Positions 24,133-35,626 are shown, counted from the stretch's first letter. The stretch is 64,000 nt of DNA from Nicotiana tabacum (GCF_000715075.1 NC_134084.1:1614501-1678500); one strand, 5' to 3'. Made by a program: numbers and translations. Notes: generated by a model from the letters alone, not told the origin.

Positions 24133-24515
24133 ACTCCCTCTCACTTTATGTGAACACGATTTAGAGTAGGAAGGTCAAATTATCTAATTTTTGGTGTGAG
24201 TTGGAACACAAAATCTTCAAGTTTTTACAACAACAATAACCCAGTATAATCCCATTTAGTGGGGTCTGGGGAGGGTAGTGTGTACGCAGACCTTACCCCT
24301 ACCCTAGAGTAGAGAGACTGTTTCCAAATAGACCCCCGGCATCCTTCCCTCCAAGAACTTCCCACCTTGCTCTTGGGGAGACTCGAACTCACAACCTCTC
24401 GGTTGGAAGTGGGGGTTGCTTACCATCAGAGCAACCCCTCTTGTCTTAAAATCTTCAAGTTTTTAAAAAATAAAATTTACATATTTAGAAATTACATAAA
24501 AAGTAATACAAGTCA
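24133..24515. mobile_element. Stowaway-like MITE interrupted by a TS SINE
   Basis: The left end tactccctctcactttatgtg is a typical Stowaway terminus. The element continues to 24227, is broken by the SINE and resumes at 24466. Its right end is not distinct because another Stowaway-like element follows at 24518. Confidence 0.5.
24210..24465 (-). mobile_element. TS SINE with perfect 18-bp target-site duplication
   Basis: Body 24228-24447 on the minus strand, flanked by exact copies of aaaatcttcaagttttta (24210-24227 and 24448-24465). The minus strand begins with the tRNA-like head gaggggttgctctgatggta and the B box gagttcgagtctcccc. It has the middle gggaaggatgccgggggtc and ends with the LINE-shared tail gtaaggtctgcgtacacact, then ttgttgttg. 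It looks full length (about 220 bp) and young. It belongs to the family first known from tobacco (established knowledge). Confidence 0.95.
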
Positions 24516-24517
24516 TA

Positions 24518-24788
24518 CTCCTTCCGTTTCAATTTAGATGAGGTGGTTTGACTCGGTACGGAGTTTAAGAAAAAACGAGAAGACTATTAAAACTTGTGGT
24601 CTTAAAAGTATAAGGGGTAAAAGCTTTGTACGGCAATGACAATTGTGTGGTTATAAAAGCTTCTCATTAATGATAAAATAGGTAAAATGAAGAGTTTAAA
24701 GCTGAATTATTTCCAGTTACAAAAATATATCATTCTTTTTGGAACAAACTAATAAAGAAAGTGTCATTTAAATTGCAGAGAGAAAGAG
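24518..24788. mobile_element. Stowaway-like MITE
   Basis: 271 bp between TA dinucleotides (24516-24517 and 24789-24790). The left end ctccttccgtttcaatttag and the right end attgcagagagaaagag are imperfect inverses. The interior is non-coding. Confidence 0.65.
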
Positions 24789-24790
24789 TA

Positions 24791-25667
24791 ATAATTAACA
24801 ATTCAAAATATCTAAAAGAGAACTCACCCGAGGCCCCCGGCACCTCAACCAAAGGCACCAACATGTCCTAAAACCTTATTCAAACTTGTTCCAATCACTA
24901 AAATACCTCAAACAACATCAAATGACGCTAAAATTGCGATAAAAAAGCACTTTGAGTCTCCAAACGGTAACTGTGTTACATTAAGGTACTGAAGGAGTAT
25001 AATTTAAGAATCAATGAATTTGTTTTTATATAATTGGCTATCTTTAGTTTCCACTAAAATTTTGTCATATACGTTCATGTGGAGAGAGAACTAGGGATGA
25101 TAACTTTTCTCAATCTAGTGTAAGATGAAACATTAAAATATAGTGTTATTTCCAGTATATAAATCACACTGTTTCAAAAAGAAATGAGAATTAAGAAAAG
25201 AAAACTAGAGTGTTGCATTTGTGGCCCTTATGGACCACCAACAAGTGTTGTTTTTAGACAATAAAAATATGCATAGAGAGTGGTCAAACTGTTGCAAAAT
25301 GAGAGGGAACAGTATTACATACAAAAATATTTTGAAGTTGGAGTTTAAAAAAATATGTAAAAATTCACATTTGGATAAAATATCGAGTATTGCTAAATAC
25401 TGGTAGGATCATCAGTATCTGAACTAAATTCTTGGAGAGAAAAGAACTTTTTTGTTGATCTTGCTTACTAGATTTCTCGTTTGTTAATTTTCTGTCTTTA
25501 AAGGAGGGAGATAAGATATCTATAGATGACAAAATTGAATACTTGTTTGATGAATAATGGTTTTCATATATAAATCTTTAACTCGATTTCCCAAGTGAAT
25601 TTCATGTCCAAGTGCAACTTAAAGAGGCAGAAGTTAGTTTTCGCTAGACGTAGAATTGGAGAGGAGA
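24791..25667. other. Intergenic DNA, nothing recognised
   Basis: No convincing gene. A 61-codon frame at 25221-25406 has no recognisable motif. The 5-bp target site gtaag of copia 2 ends this stretch. Confidence 0.4.
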
Positions 25668-25672
25668 GTAAG

Positions 25673-25893
25673 TGTCGAAGACTGCCATTGTCATGCTTGA
25701 GCTAAACTCAGTCACAGAGAGGAGAGGTTTTGAGAAGAAGAAGAAAATACTGTTATATTGAATTAAAGAAACAAGTTACAGTACAATGTATTAGTACTGT
25801 TTTAACCGCCTAAACTAACCAATCTACTATTTACTTAAATACCCTCTACATCATAACTACTTAACTACTTCAACTAAATCTATATCCGTAATA
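25673..25893 (-). repeat. 3' LTR of copia 2
   Basis: On the + strand it runs from tgtcgaagactgcc to tatccgtaata. It is preceded on the + strand by the gtaag target copy and followed by the inverse polypurine tract. On the coding strand the LTR begins TATTAC and ends CGACA, so the usual TG start is not kept. Confidence 0.88.
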
Positions 25894-25905
25894 CTCCCCC
25901 TCAAG
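25894..25905 (-). other. Polypurine tract of copia 2
   Basis: + strand ctccccctcaag, that is CTTGAGGGGGAG on the coding strand, adjoins the 3' LTR. Confidence 0.8.
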
Positions 25906-25909
25906 CTGT

Positions 25910-27700
25910 GCAGTGTGAACAAATTGTACACTCCCAGCTTGGATAGTAGAAATTCATGTTGTGCCTTCCCCAATCCTTTTGTCAACGTATCTGCAATCTG
26001 CAGGTCTGTAGAGACATGTGCAGTTTGTATTAAGCCCTGCTGAATTTTTTCTCGAACAAAATGACAGTCGATCTCGATGTGTTCTGTTCGTTCATGGTAG
26101 ATGGGATTTGCAGCAATCTATATAGCCGTTTTGCTATCACAATAGAGTATTATTGGAAAGTTTTAGGTCAACATTCAGCTCCTTAAACAACTCTATCAAC
26201 CAGACTACCTCTGCTATAGCATTGGCCATACTCTTATACTCAGCTTCTACAGAGCTCCTTGACACTGTATTTTGTTTCTTGGACTTCCAAGAGATAAGAG
26301 AGTCTCCTAGTTTTACTACAAATCCACTCACTGATCTTCTAGTCATTGGACAAGTAGCCCAATCTGCATCACAATACACTGTGAGTTGATCAGAAGCCTG
26401 AGATGATAGCAGGATCCCTAGCCCAAGTGCATTCTTTAGGTACCTTATTGACTCAGATTTTGTACAACATAGCTGATGTCTGGCCTTGTCATAGTGAGGT
26501 ATAACATCTTCCCAACCAATTTCTGATAGCTGCTTGGATCATTGAGTAACACATCAGCAGCCACAGTTCCATGAGCATTAGCTTGATCATACTCTGCACT
26601 GGTGAGTTTATGGCTTGTGTCTAGAGGTGTGCAGGCTGGTTTAGAACTTGCAAGCCCAAGTGTAGCAATGAGATCAAGTGTGAATTTCCTTTGACAAATC
26701 AAGATGCCTTGTTTGCTCCTTGCAACTTCAAGACTAAGGAAGTATCTCATGTCTCCCAGGTCCTTGATCTTGAAGTGATCTTGAAGGACAACTTTGGCAT
26801 CCTGAATTAATTGAGAGGAAGAGCCAGTAATCAAGAGATCACCCACATAGATGAGGATGAGAACCAAACCAGAACTGGACTTCTTACTGAAGAGGGAATA
26901 ATCATGATGGCTCCACAAAACCTGAATAAGAAAGGGCTTCACTAAGCTTCAAGTTCCATTGCCTAGAGGCCTGCTTGAGCCCATATAAGGATTTCTGAAG
27001 CCTGCAAACTCTAGGAGGCTCCCCCTCACCTAGAAGACCAGGAGGAGGAGTCATATACACTTCTTCTAGCAAGTCACCTTGAAGAAATCCATTGAATATA
27101 TCCATCTGATGCAACTGCCAGCTATGCATAGCTGCCAAGGACAGAACAATCCTTACTATAACCATTTTCACCACAGGGGAGAAGGTCTCTTAATAGTCAA
27201 GACCCTTCTGTTGAGTGTACCCTTTGGCCACTAAGAGAGCTTTATACCTCTCCACCTTACCTTTGGCATTGTCTCTCTTGGCAGGTGGCAAGGGAACTAG
27301 TTCCCAGGTGTGATTGTCCTGAAGGGCTTGCAACTCAGCATCCATGGCTGCAATCCACTTGGGATCTCGAAGGGCATCAATATAGGAAGTGGATTCCATA
27401 ACAGCAGTGAAAGAGCAAAGGGACTTGAAATAAAGAGAATATAAAGAGGCATAGGACATATAGGCAGACATTGGATAACTGGAACTCAAGGCAGTAAAAG
27501 GACCAGCTTTTGGCATCTCATGAACAAAATCATTGAGCCATCCAGGTGGCTTGGAAGTCCTAGTAGACTTTCTTAGCCCCTCTTCTGGCAAAGCATGCAA
27601 AGAACCCATACTTGGATGGGCCATTACTATGGCAGGAACTGAAGGAACTGAGGGAAGGTGAGGTTGTACCAGATCTTCAAAAGGTGGGGCCACAGGAGTA
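25910..27700 (-). pseudogene. copia 2 reverse transcriptase and RNase H
   Basis: Reading down the minus strand: the linker RKSTRTSKPPGWLNDFVHEM, then WIAAMDAELQALQDNHTWEL (about 27350), AKGKVERYKALLVAKGYTQ with a stop near 27190, then MHSWQLHQMDIFNGFLQGDL, CRLQKSLYGLKQASRQWNLK, and a frameshift near 26940. The catalytic motif reads YVGDLLI where YVDDLLI is expected, so the first catalytic Asp is Gly. RNase H follows with DADWATCPMTRRSVSGFVV and a frameshift near 26137. The remainder (HERTEHIEIDCHFVREKIQQ) runs to about 25910. The domain is dead. Confidence 0.88.
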
Positions 27701-27809
27701 GGAGCTGATGATGCCTCAGGAGAAGGTGATGTTGCTGCTGCTGAATTATTAATAGTCTCTGACTCCTCAGAGGTAGAATCAATAAGGAAGGCATCATTTG
27801 TGTCAATGA

Positions 27810-28300
27810 ACTGCTCAACAGTGGTCCTCCTGCATGTTGAAGTTGTGGTTTGGAAAGGAAAACTGTACTCCTTGAAACAGACATCCCTGCTTACAAAAAA
27901 TGTTTGTTAGTAAGGCTATATAGCCTGTAACCCTTTTGAGTGGATGAATATCCCATATGCACTGCTGGTTCTGCCCTAGCTCCAAACTTGTCACCTCTAT
28001 CAGTGGTAGTAGCATATCAAAGACTGCCCAGAACTCTGAAATGTTGTAGTTTAGGTGGTCGACCATAGAACATTTTAAAAGGTGATTTTCCTGCCAATGT
28101 TGTGGATGGTATCCTATTGGTCAAATACACTGCATTCTGCACAAAAAGACCCTAGAATTTCAAAGAAATACTTCCCTAAAATCTGATAGCCTTTGCAACC
28201 TCAAGAATCTTTCTGTGTTTCCTTTCTACCACTCCATTCTGCTGGGGTGTGTAGACACAAGAGCTTTGATGGACCACACCTGCATGCCTAAACATATCTG
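27810..28300 (-). pseudogene. copia 2 integrase C-terminal remnant
   Basis: Only the end of the integrase core is left: [17 protein letters not shown], which holds the catalytic Glu region, at about 28190-28255. It is followed by a broken C-terminal block. The zinc-binding HHCC block and the first two catalytic Asp residues are absent. The deletion joins the protease region directly to this point. Confidence 0.82.
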
Positions 28301-29688
28301 CACAATTCTGAGCTTCCTACACAAGAAATGGCCAAGTTATCTCCATTTGGAAAATGAACCTTTCTACCTATACTTTTAGAATTTTCTTGAGGCTTAGAGA
28401 TCATTTCACTATTGGACACCATGTGGTCTGTTGCACCTGTATTTACTATCCATTTATCACCCTTTGCTTTACTATCAGTCGAATGACTTACACTAACTGC
28501 ATTTGAAAGCACTGGAGGACCATTTATACCCGTTGCATTAGCTGCATTAACTGTTGATTCATGGATGTTGTCCTTTTGCATCATCTTCAGAATTTGATCA
28601 TATTGTTCTGCAGTGAATGGCATTGGCATCTGCATGCTCATCCTTGCATCTTTCTCTGCACCTACAAAATATCCTAGTGATCCCGTGTAACCTGCATTAA
28701 TACAATCAGTATTTGGACCTAAGGGTTGTGTAACTCCATAGCTAGTGTGAACATTTCCTGAGTTATTTCCCATTCCTTGATGCTGTCCATGACTCCCTAG
28801 TTGTGCAGAATTACCAAAATGTGCCGAGTTAGCCACTGGCTTTCTTCTGCCCTTAAAATCCGGTGGATATCCAACTAATTGGTAGCAATTTTCTTTGCTA
28901 TGTCCTTTCATTTTACAGAAATCACACACTACATTGAAATTCTTTCTAGCTTTCTGCATCTGAGATCCTTTAGCACTCCAAAGTGCAGTAATGTCATTTC
29001 CCTCCATTAGTGAGTTAAGACCTACAGAGTTGTGCCCTGACGATCCTTTTTGAGTCTCATCCTCGATGACCATGACATATGCTTGATTTAGACTAGGCTT
29101 TGTAGATTTCATAAGAATTTGACATCTTGCTTGACTACACGAGTCATTTAAACCTCCCAAAAACTGAAGCAACCTCTGTTGACTTAAAAGCTCAACATAG
29201 TCCTTCACAGAGTTAGGAGGCGGCACAATGGTATCAAATTCCCCCCACAGTTCCTTCAAATTCGTAAAGTATGTAGATACAGAGTCAGTACCTTGAGATA
29301 TTGTTGCAATTTTCCTATGCAGCTGATAGATTCTCATGCGATTCATCTTGTCAAATTTCTCACGAAGATCCTCCCACACAGCTTGAGCATTTGATGCATA
29401 CACTATCCCACTGAGTAGATTCGGCGATACAGTGTTCATAATCCATGAAAGGACTATGGCATTACAAGTTTCCCAATCCTCATGCAATGCTTCAGAAAAC
29501 TTAGCTTTAGTGTGCTTACCATCAACAAACCCTAGCTTCCATTTAGCTTGAAGTGCAATCTTCATCGATCTCCGCCATATGTTATAATTCTTAGATCCTT
29601 TAAGTTGGATGTGAATTAGCACTGAACCTGGAGTGTCAGATGGATGCACGAACAAAGGACGGGTGTGATCAATCTTATTTTCCCCCAT
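28288..29688 (-). CDS. copia 2 gag with protease start
   Basis: An uninterrupted frame of 466 codons starting [20 protein letters not shown]. It contains the gag block [35 protein letters not shown] and [20 protein letters not shown]. The CCHC knuckle [14 protein letters not shown] is at about residue 253. Near residue 413 the protease motif reads [11 protein letters not shown]; copia proteases have D-S/T-G, so the catalytic Asp is replaced by Asn, which one G-to-A change explains. The frame ends soon after through the integrase deletion. Gag may still be translatable and could package RNA in trans (inference). Confidence 0.9.
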   Translation of the reverse strand: MGENKIDHTRPLFVHPSDTPGSVLIHIQLKGSKNYNIWRRSMKIALQAKWKLGFVDGKHTKAKFSEALHEDWETCNAIVLSWIMNTVSPNLLSGIVYASNAQAVWEDLREKFDKMNRMRIYQLHRKIATISQGTDSVSTYFTNLKELWGEFDTIVPPPNSVKDYVELLSQQRLLQFLGGLNDSCSQARCQILMKSTKPSLNQAYVMVIEDETQKGSSGHNSVGLNSLMEGNDITALWSAKGSQMQKARKNFNVVCDFCKMKGHSKENCYQLVGYPPDFKGRRKPVANSAHFGNSAQLGSHGQHQGMGNNSGNVHTSYGVTQPLGPNTDCINAGYTGSLGYFVGAEKDARMSMQMPMPFTAEQYDQILKMMQKDNIHESTVNAANATGINGPPVLSNAVSVSHSTDSKAKGDKWIVNTGATDHMVSNSEMISKPQENSKSIGRKVHFPNGDNLAISCVGSSELCRYV

Positions 29689-29796
29689 TTCTGAATCGAA
29701 GATAAAATCAGAATTTTGAGATATTGTTTATCTTCCGACTGAGCTTCAACTTCTGCTATTGAGCGACGAAGAGGCGTGTCTAGATCTTCTCCTCTA

Positions 29797-29808
29797 GCTC
29801 TGATACCA
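29797..29808 (-). other. Primer-binding site (initiator tRNA-Met) of copia 2
   Basis: + strand gctctgatacca is the inverse of the canonical TGGTATCAGAGC and adjoins the 5' LTR. Confidence 0.9.
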
Positions 29809-30031
29809 TGTCGAAGACTGCCATTGCCATGCTTAAGCTAAGCTCAGTCGCAGAGAGAAGAGAGGTTTTGAGAGGAAGAAGAAGATATTGTTGTATTGAA
29901 TTAAAGAAGAAAGTTACAGTACAGTGTATTAATACTATTTTAACTGCCTAAACTAACCAATCTACTATTTACTTAAATACCCTCTACATCATAACTACTT
30001 AACTACTTCAACTAAATCTATATCTGTAATA
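29809..30031 (-). repeat. 5' LTR of copia 2
   Basis: It pairs with 25673-25893, with numerous single-base differences in the first 100 bp, and ends at the gtaag target copy at 30032. The divergence by eye is higher than between the LTRs of copia 1, suggesting an older insertion. Confidence 0.88.
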
Positions 30032-30064
30032 GTAAGAACAGTATCAGATTCCTAGAAAATAAAC

Positions 30065-30190
30065 ACAATAACAACAACAATAAAAAAAACTCAGTATAAT
30101 TTCACATATGGGGTTTGAGAAGGGTAGTGTGTACGCATACCTTACCCTGAAAGGTAGAAAGGCTGTTTCCGATAGACCCTTAGCTAAATT
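30065..30190 (-). repeat. TS SINE or RTE LINE 3'-tail fragment
   Basis: It contains caacaacaat, then agaagggtagtgtgtacgca, ccttaccctgaaaggtagaa and ggctgtttccgatagaccct. This is the inverse of the shared TS/RTE 3' tail. The tRNA-like head is missing, so either source is possible. Confidence 0.7.
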
Positions 30191-30369
30191 CCCAAAAATA
30201 AAAACAAAAGCAAAAGAGAAAGGGAATAGACATAACTTAGACTAGAACTTTGATTAAGATACAAACGGTGATACCTATAACACCTCCTTTTCGCCACCAT
30301 TAATTTTGCAGTGAAGGAAAAAAGAAATATTTGTTGTAAACAAGTAAAAATTTAATTGTCTAGAATTAC

Positions 30370-30550
30370 ATACGTTAAGACCTCTCTATTATAGCATCTT
30401 TATATAACAACCATTCAGTATAAAAATCAATTTTTTTTAAATCGATTTTTTTATGTTATGTTATAATATATATCCTTTATAACAACACCTTAATATAGCA
30501 ACAAAAAAATATCGGCACAAACGAGGCTGTATAGAGAGGTTTGATTGTAT
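30370..30550. mobile_element. MITE with acctctctat termini
   Basis: Left gttaagacctctctattata and right gctgtatagagaggtttgat are imperfect inverses about 150 bp apart. The type is common in Solanaceae intergenic DNA. A clear target duplication is not visible. Confidence 0.55.
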
Positions 30551-32618
30551 ATGAAAGATTGAAATTGCGAAGGAAGCTGGGGTGTTGTACTCAATCAGAC
30601 AATGCGCTCCAACTCCCTGGCGTAGCTAAGTGTTTGTGTGATAAGCTGCAGGGATGGTATCTCCTTGCAAGATGCATATCTCAGGCTAGATAACATTAAT
30701 ACAGTTATTATATTTTTCACACCAATGCTTCCATGTCGAATAGCAAGTTTCCATGTGTATAACTTCTTCTTCTTCTTCTTTTTTTGATAAGCAAATGTGT
30801 ATAATAACTGGCGGCTAAAAGAAAGGCACCTGAATATATGTCTAAAAATGCTGCTTTTTTTCAAGAATTCAGGTCAAGCTATGATCACAAAATTATGAAA
30901 AACAATGGTTCATTCATTCTCTCTCTGTTTCAATTTATGTGTCTTACTTTACTGTGTAGTCTGTTTTAAAAAGAATGTCACCTTCTATATAGGGCCAAAG
31001 CTACTGGCCACATCTTAAAGCCTACATCCGCCACTGGATACAGATAATAACATGGCTGATCCCAACTAAATTTGAGATTAAGCAATAGTTAATTGATTTA
31101 ATTTCAAACTCGTAATATGTCATGACACTCATATTTTTAAAAAAGTAAAATTTATTTAAAAAATTCAAAAAAAGTGAAATTTTTACGGACTAGTAACAGT
31201 AACTCAAACTCTTCAAGGCCAATACAAGTAAATTTCACAAAAAAAAAAAAAAAAAAAAGCCTAGGGTTCTGAATAGGTTTTGAGTATTAGCAATGGTAGG
31301 GAATTGAAGCGATTAATTACCTTGAGCTGAGAGAGTAAGCTAGTATTATATGTATTATACATTAATATGCAAAAAATATATATGTTATCGGTTATTATTT
31401 TTGGGAGCGACTATATTATGTAGTTTTTCCATTTTCTTTTTCTTTTTTCTCCCACTTGAAGCTCGAAACGACTATTAATACCTCGTAGGCTGTTGAGAAT
31501 ATGGAGAACTTCGCTCGAGTAAGGTCTTGTGTCACTATAATGACGTATACAGAAGTACACAAATAGCCTTCAAAGTAAATGTTCTTGAATTTTTGCCCCC
31601 ATTTGCACATGAGTGGAACTTCAAGTTTAACAGGTGTTGGCCCTCGCTCACCCCATGAAAACACTTTTAACTTTTGACCTTGAAGTTCTACTTAAAAGGC
31701 AAACGGGGGCCAAAATTTAAAGACCACCCCAAAAAGTGTCATATTTATGTAGTTTTTTGGAATATGTACAAATAGTATCAATCCATTATGGCAACCTAGT
31801 TTGTATATAGGTTTGGGTGTATCACAAAAGGTTCTTGTAGGGTATTCATCTTTAATTAGAGATCAGATTAAAAGCCGCCTTAATAAGGAGCGTTTTACCT
31901 TCTAATGCGAAATTGAATTAGTCGAATCTTCAAAGCGAGTCCGAATAAAAAACAAAAAAAGTTTATGTTTGGAAATTTGATGGAGCTATACATGTCCTAA
32001 GGCTTTACTTTTTGTTTCAAAATTTGATTTTACGTTACATTATTTTCAAGTGATGTCGTTTTTTATATGCAAAACTAGTGTTTATTCGAGAATACTTGCC
32101 TTGTCGATTCTTCCCGTCGTTCTTTTTATCTTGGACATTGACATTATTATACATGTATGCATGCGTGTATACATATATTTATAAATTTTTCAAAGTACAT
32201 ATGGCACCCCCTGAAGAAAGGATTAGTGATAGGTGATTTACCACAAAATCAACCATTCGGGTTTTTTTCTATTTTTTTATTGGTTAACCATCTAGTATTC
32301 GAGATGTACTGGTTTTATTAATCTTAAATAATTTAAGGGGATGCACCTCTTTATTAGATAATTAACGTAAATACAATGAGAACAACCTTCCATTAGTTAT
32401 AGTTTGGTTCCTTTAGTAGTAAAAGAGGACAACAGGTAGGAGACTATTTTTCCAAGTATTAGTGTAATACCATATCAACTTTTAATTTACGACTGTTTTA
32501 TTGTTGAAAGATGCATTTAATTTATTTGGAAAAACTAAATACTCTTTTATTGATGTTGCAAACACTGAAATAAAAATAGATATGTATTAAGAAAATCACA
32601 AGAAATATAAGTATGATG
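30551..32618. other. Intergenic DNA with repeat fragments
   Basis: It holds a SINE-like 3' fragment at about 31835-31960 (gagcgttttaccttc, then tcaaagcgagtccg) related to the copy at 57021. A Stowaway-like piece lies near 30925 and a poly-A tract near 31241. Open frames at 30595-30864 and 31416-31664 have no recognisable domain. Confidence 0.45.
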
Positions 32619-32690
32619 TTACATATGTCCTACAAGACAAGAAGATATTGTGTAAAGACACAAAGCTAAAAATGTTGAAATGATAGTAAT

Positions 32691-32928
32691 CAGGGGCGGA
32701 TTTAGGGGCGCAAGGGGGTTCCCCTTCGCCGAAAAAATACACTGTATATATAAGGCAAAATTTATTTTTTACCTCTATATATTAAGTTTTGAACCCTCTC
32801 TAACACAATCCAAAAGTGTAGTTTAGTGGTCAAGGGGGTTCAAAATCTACATAAGGTCATGAGTTCAATTTTCACTAAATACAATTTTTTTTTGAACCCC
32901 CTTCGTGGAGATCCTGCCTCCGCCACTG
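32691..32928. mobile_element. hAT-like MITE (family B) inside the CslG last exon
   Basis: 238 bp starting caggggcggatttaggggcg and ending cctgcctccgccactg, flanked by atagtaat (32683-32690) and ataataat (32929-32936). This is an 8-bp duplication with one mismatch. CAG...CTG ends and an 8-bp duplication indicate hAT. The interior has aaaatacactgtatata, matching family B copies at 11735, 53597 and 55158. Confidence 0.88.
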
Positions 32929-33392
32929 ATAATAATATTGGTGTGCATCCTGCCTTTATCAGCTCTTAAAACCATAGCTTCATATATTGGCAAACAATTT
33001 ACTACTCCAAAACAAGCAATAAGAGTGTGGAGAAATAATCCATTGAAGTTTTTCCATTTGGAAAAATTCACTATTGCTTTGAGGAATGCCATTAAATTGA
33101 TAATTGATGCCGTTGTTAGGGGCACGAACATAGGCGAAGCAACCCCAAACTCAAAATTTCCTTTATTATATCTTGTACCTTGGTCGTGATCGACTACTTT
33201 GCTTGTTATATTGAACCTTTGTGTGGCTATACCAAGGCGTTTTGTTAAGTACTCAATAGTTCCAAATGTCAGCTTAACAATCATATTTGTTAGGACCGAA
33301 ATAATCAGGTGTCATACGGAAGCTAGCAAAACAAATCTTGAGCGACGATAAATCATACAACAAAGGAGAAATATACCAAAAGAGACACAAAC

Positions 33393-33527
33393 AATACTGT
33401 TTCCAAATAGACCCCTGGTATCCTTCCTTCCAAGAACTTCTCACCTTGCTCTTGGGGAGACTCGAACTCACAACCTCTCGGTTGGAAGTGGGGGTTGCTA
33501 ACCATCAGAGCAACCCCTCTTGTCTTG
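33393..33527 (-). mobile_element. 3'-truncated TS SINE
   Basis: The tRNA-like head and middle match the full copy at 24228-24447 closely (gaggggttgctctgatggtt, gagttcgagtctcccc, cggaaggataccaggggtc in minus-strand reading). The LINE-shared 3' tail after the ctatttggaaacagt stretch is absent. It lies in an intron of the CslG pseudogene. Confidence 0.85.
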
Positions 33528-34125
33528 ATGAGAAAGACGGATCCTCAATTTATAGAAGTCCAAACCTTTTCCTACAAGAAAAAGGACTAGCCAGGTATAG
33601 GAGAATTATAATTTCCTTCTACAAAAAGGAAAACTCAATTAAGGTAATTATATTGCTCTTTCCTTCAACAAATAGGAAAACCAAATATGGTAAGAAAATT
33701 ATGGTAAACACATAACAATATTTATAATTAAAATATTTCTTATGAAGATCTAATATTACGAGTAATTAAACAATAAATCAAGAGATACCTTTGGAAAAAT
33801 GGGAACTCCGGTGAGAAGAGAGAGTTGAGGAAGGAAAGCATAGAGCGCGATGGGGATGAAGTAAATGGGCCAAAATGCATAGTAAGTATAACATTGGGCC
33901 ATTATAGGGCCCAAAGATCGCGTACCGAATGTAAATGGGCTGTATTTTGAGAAAGCCACTTCAAGAAGGCCCATGGACCATCGCTTGATTTGAATAAGCC
34001 CATCCATATCTAAAGCCCATCTGTACATCTTTTTGTTGTTAGTTTAGTCACCAACAAAAAGCTTTTTTCAAAATATATATATATGTTAAGAAATGTAAAG
34101 ACTCTTTTCCACAGAATGATTATGA

Positions 34126-34255
34126 CAGCAATAACATACTCAGTGTAATCTCACAAGTGAAGTCTAGGAAGGTTAGTGCATCCACAGACGTTAACCTTAT
34201 CTTGTAAAGATAGAGAGACTGTTTTCGATAGACTATCGACTCAAGAAAAGTAGAA
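34126..34255 (-). repeat. Old TS/RTE 3'-tail fragment
   Basis: A degraded form of the shared tail: cagtgtaatctcacaagtga, then ggttagtgcatccacagac, then gatagagagactgttttcg. Divergence is clearly higher than in the copy at 30065. Confidence 0.55.
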
Positions 34256-34469
34256 ATACGGTAGTAGAGAACAGAAGAAGCTGTAATAACAGCCAGAAAA
34301 ATAAGATAACCAAAGTAAAAGCAACAACAGGTAATAATAGAAATCTAAGAATAGAAATTTTCACGAAATGGTTAAAAGATCATAATTCGAGCTACAATGT
34401 TACAAATCCAAATCACACGGGCTTCCTCCTTACTGTTACTTTAGTTGGCTTTTCATGACATCCATGTTA

Positions 34470-34592
34470 CCAGAGGCGGATGTAGAGGATAAGTTATAAG
34501 TTATACGAACGGAGTAGATCTAATGAGTTGTGATAAAATTTCGAAATTGCACTCACAAAATTTAAATTCTGAATTTGTCTCTGTCATTGACG
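34470..34592. repeat. MITE fragment with gaggcggatgtag end
   Basis: ccagaggcggatgtagagga at the left and a tttgtctctgtcattgac piece at the right resemble worn hAT-type MITE termini. It lies between the CslG-like exon remnants. Confidence 0.35.
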
Positions 34593-35626
34593 ATGAAAAA
34601 AGAAAATAAAACATATACATACCTTGAAACCCCAGTTAGTTTGGTTCTCATAATTGTAACTTGCCACTAGGTGAGCTTGCTCTAGAATATTTTGGGCCTT
34701 AATAATGGGCTTGTTCACTGCATGATCTAGAATCATTTCTTGCTGCACAAATGTTGATGGGCCGCCAAACAAAGCCCGACGACGGAAAAAGCACCCAGTC
34801 CTTAAGTAATTGGGCCCAAAAAGGCCATCCATACCCAATGGGTTAATTTGGGCCAGAAATTTGATTCCCTTTGTGTCAATATATTTCGATTTTCGAAAGT
34901 CAATTTGACTATTTTTTTTAGCTAAGTTGGATAAGAGCAATTTAATAATTTAAAACTAATGTTTAGATATTCAAAGAACATATATGATGAAAAATATATT
35001 TTAAAATATTTATAAAAGTTCACATAGTTTGAACCTCGAGAATCGAAAAGTGTATCAGATAAATTGAGACGGAGGAGGTAATTATAAGATTTATCTGCTA
35101 ACAGTAGAAAGATATTTAAATACGTAGGTGTAACCACATGCAGTCGGTCTCTACACCAAATTATATTTATGTGAAAAATGGATTAAAATGTGAATTAGAG
35201 CTTTAAAACTCAATCGGGTTGACTTTGGTCAACATTTTGATTAAAAACCATGATTAAGAGATAGAAATTTACGCACAATTACATATATAAACACTGAGTA
35301 AATTTTACCATACCCAAATTCTATTATTTAGAATTCTATTTTACCATGATTTGGCATAAAAATATCTGTAATGTCTTTGTCTGTGCCGTTTGCCAGTAAA
35401 ACCTGCTTGAAAAATTTGGGAAAAAGGAGAATGAGTTATATAACTTAATAATATAAAAAATATTTACATAGTCGAAGGATATTAGTTGAACATTTATTAT
35501 AGCAGAATAAATATCATTTTTATCCCATTTAGTCATGTTATCGTAGAATCACTTATAATTACCACATAAATGACATGATTGTATAAATACTTCTTATATT
35601 AAGTGCATGCATCTGGTAACTAGCTG

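Larger units (their letters stand above)
25673..30031 (-). mobile_element. Ty1/copia LTR retrotransposon 2 (integrase-deleted)
   Basis: The boundaries are fixed by an exact 5-bp duplication gtaag at 25668-25672 and 30032-30036. LTRs of about 221-223 bp, a Met-tRNA primer site and a polypurine tract are in place. Gag is intact in frame, but most of integrase is missing and RT/RNase H is shifted in several places. The gag opening and RT motifs resemble copia 1, so a related lineage is likely. Confidence 0.93.
32619..35420 (-). pseudogene. Cellulose-synthase-like (CslG-type) pseudogene
   Basis: CslG-type proteins are membrane glycosyltransferases; some Solanaceae and legume members transfer glucuronic acid to saponin aglycones (family knowledge). 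Surviving blocks on the minus strand are NGTDKDITDIFMPNHG (about 35415-35343), MDGLFGPNYLRTGCFFRRR to ASYNYENQTNWGFK (about 34890-34623, GT donor present), KRWSMGLLEVAFSKYSP to LLTGVPIFPK (about 34020-33789), and FGTIEYLTKRLG to YEAMVLRADKGR (about 33290-32929). The exon carrying the QxxRW lead-in (the EDYFTGYRLQ-type block) and the DxD-bearing exon are missing. A 238-bp MITE at 32691-32928 splits the last exon; on the far side the frame resumes and stops at 32619-32621. A truncated TS SINE sits in one intron. It is not a functional gene. Confidence 0.85.

Noticed and set aside
33338..33715. A 125-codon frame on the + strand
   Set aside because: It runs through the truncated TS SINE on the antisense side and has no protein similarity that I recognise.
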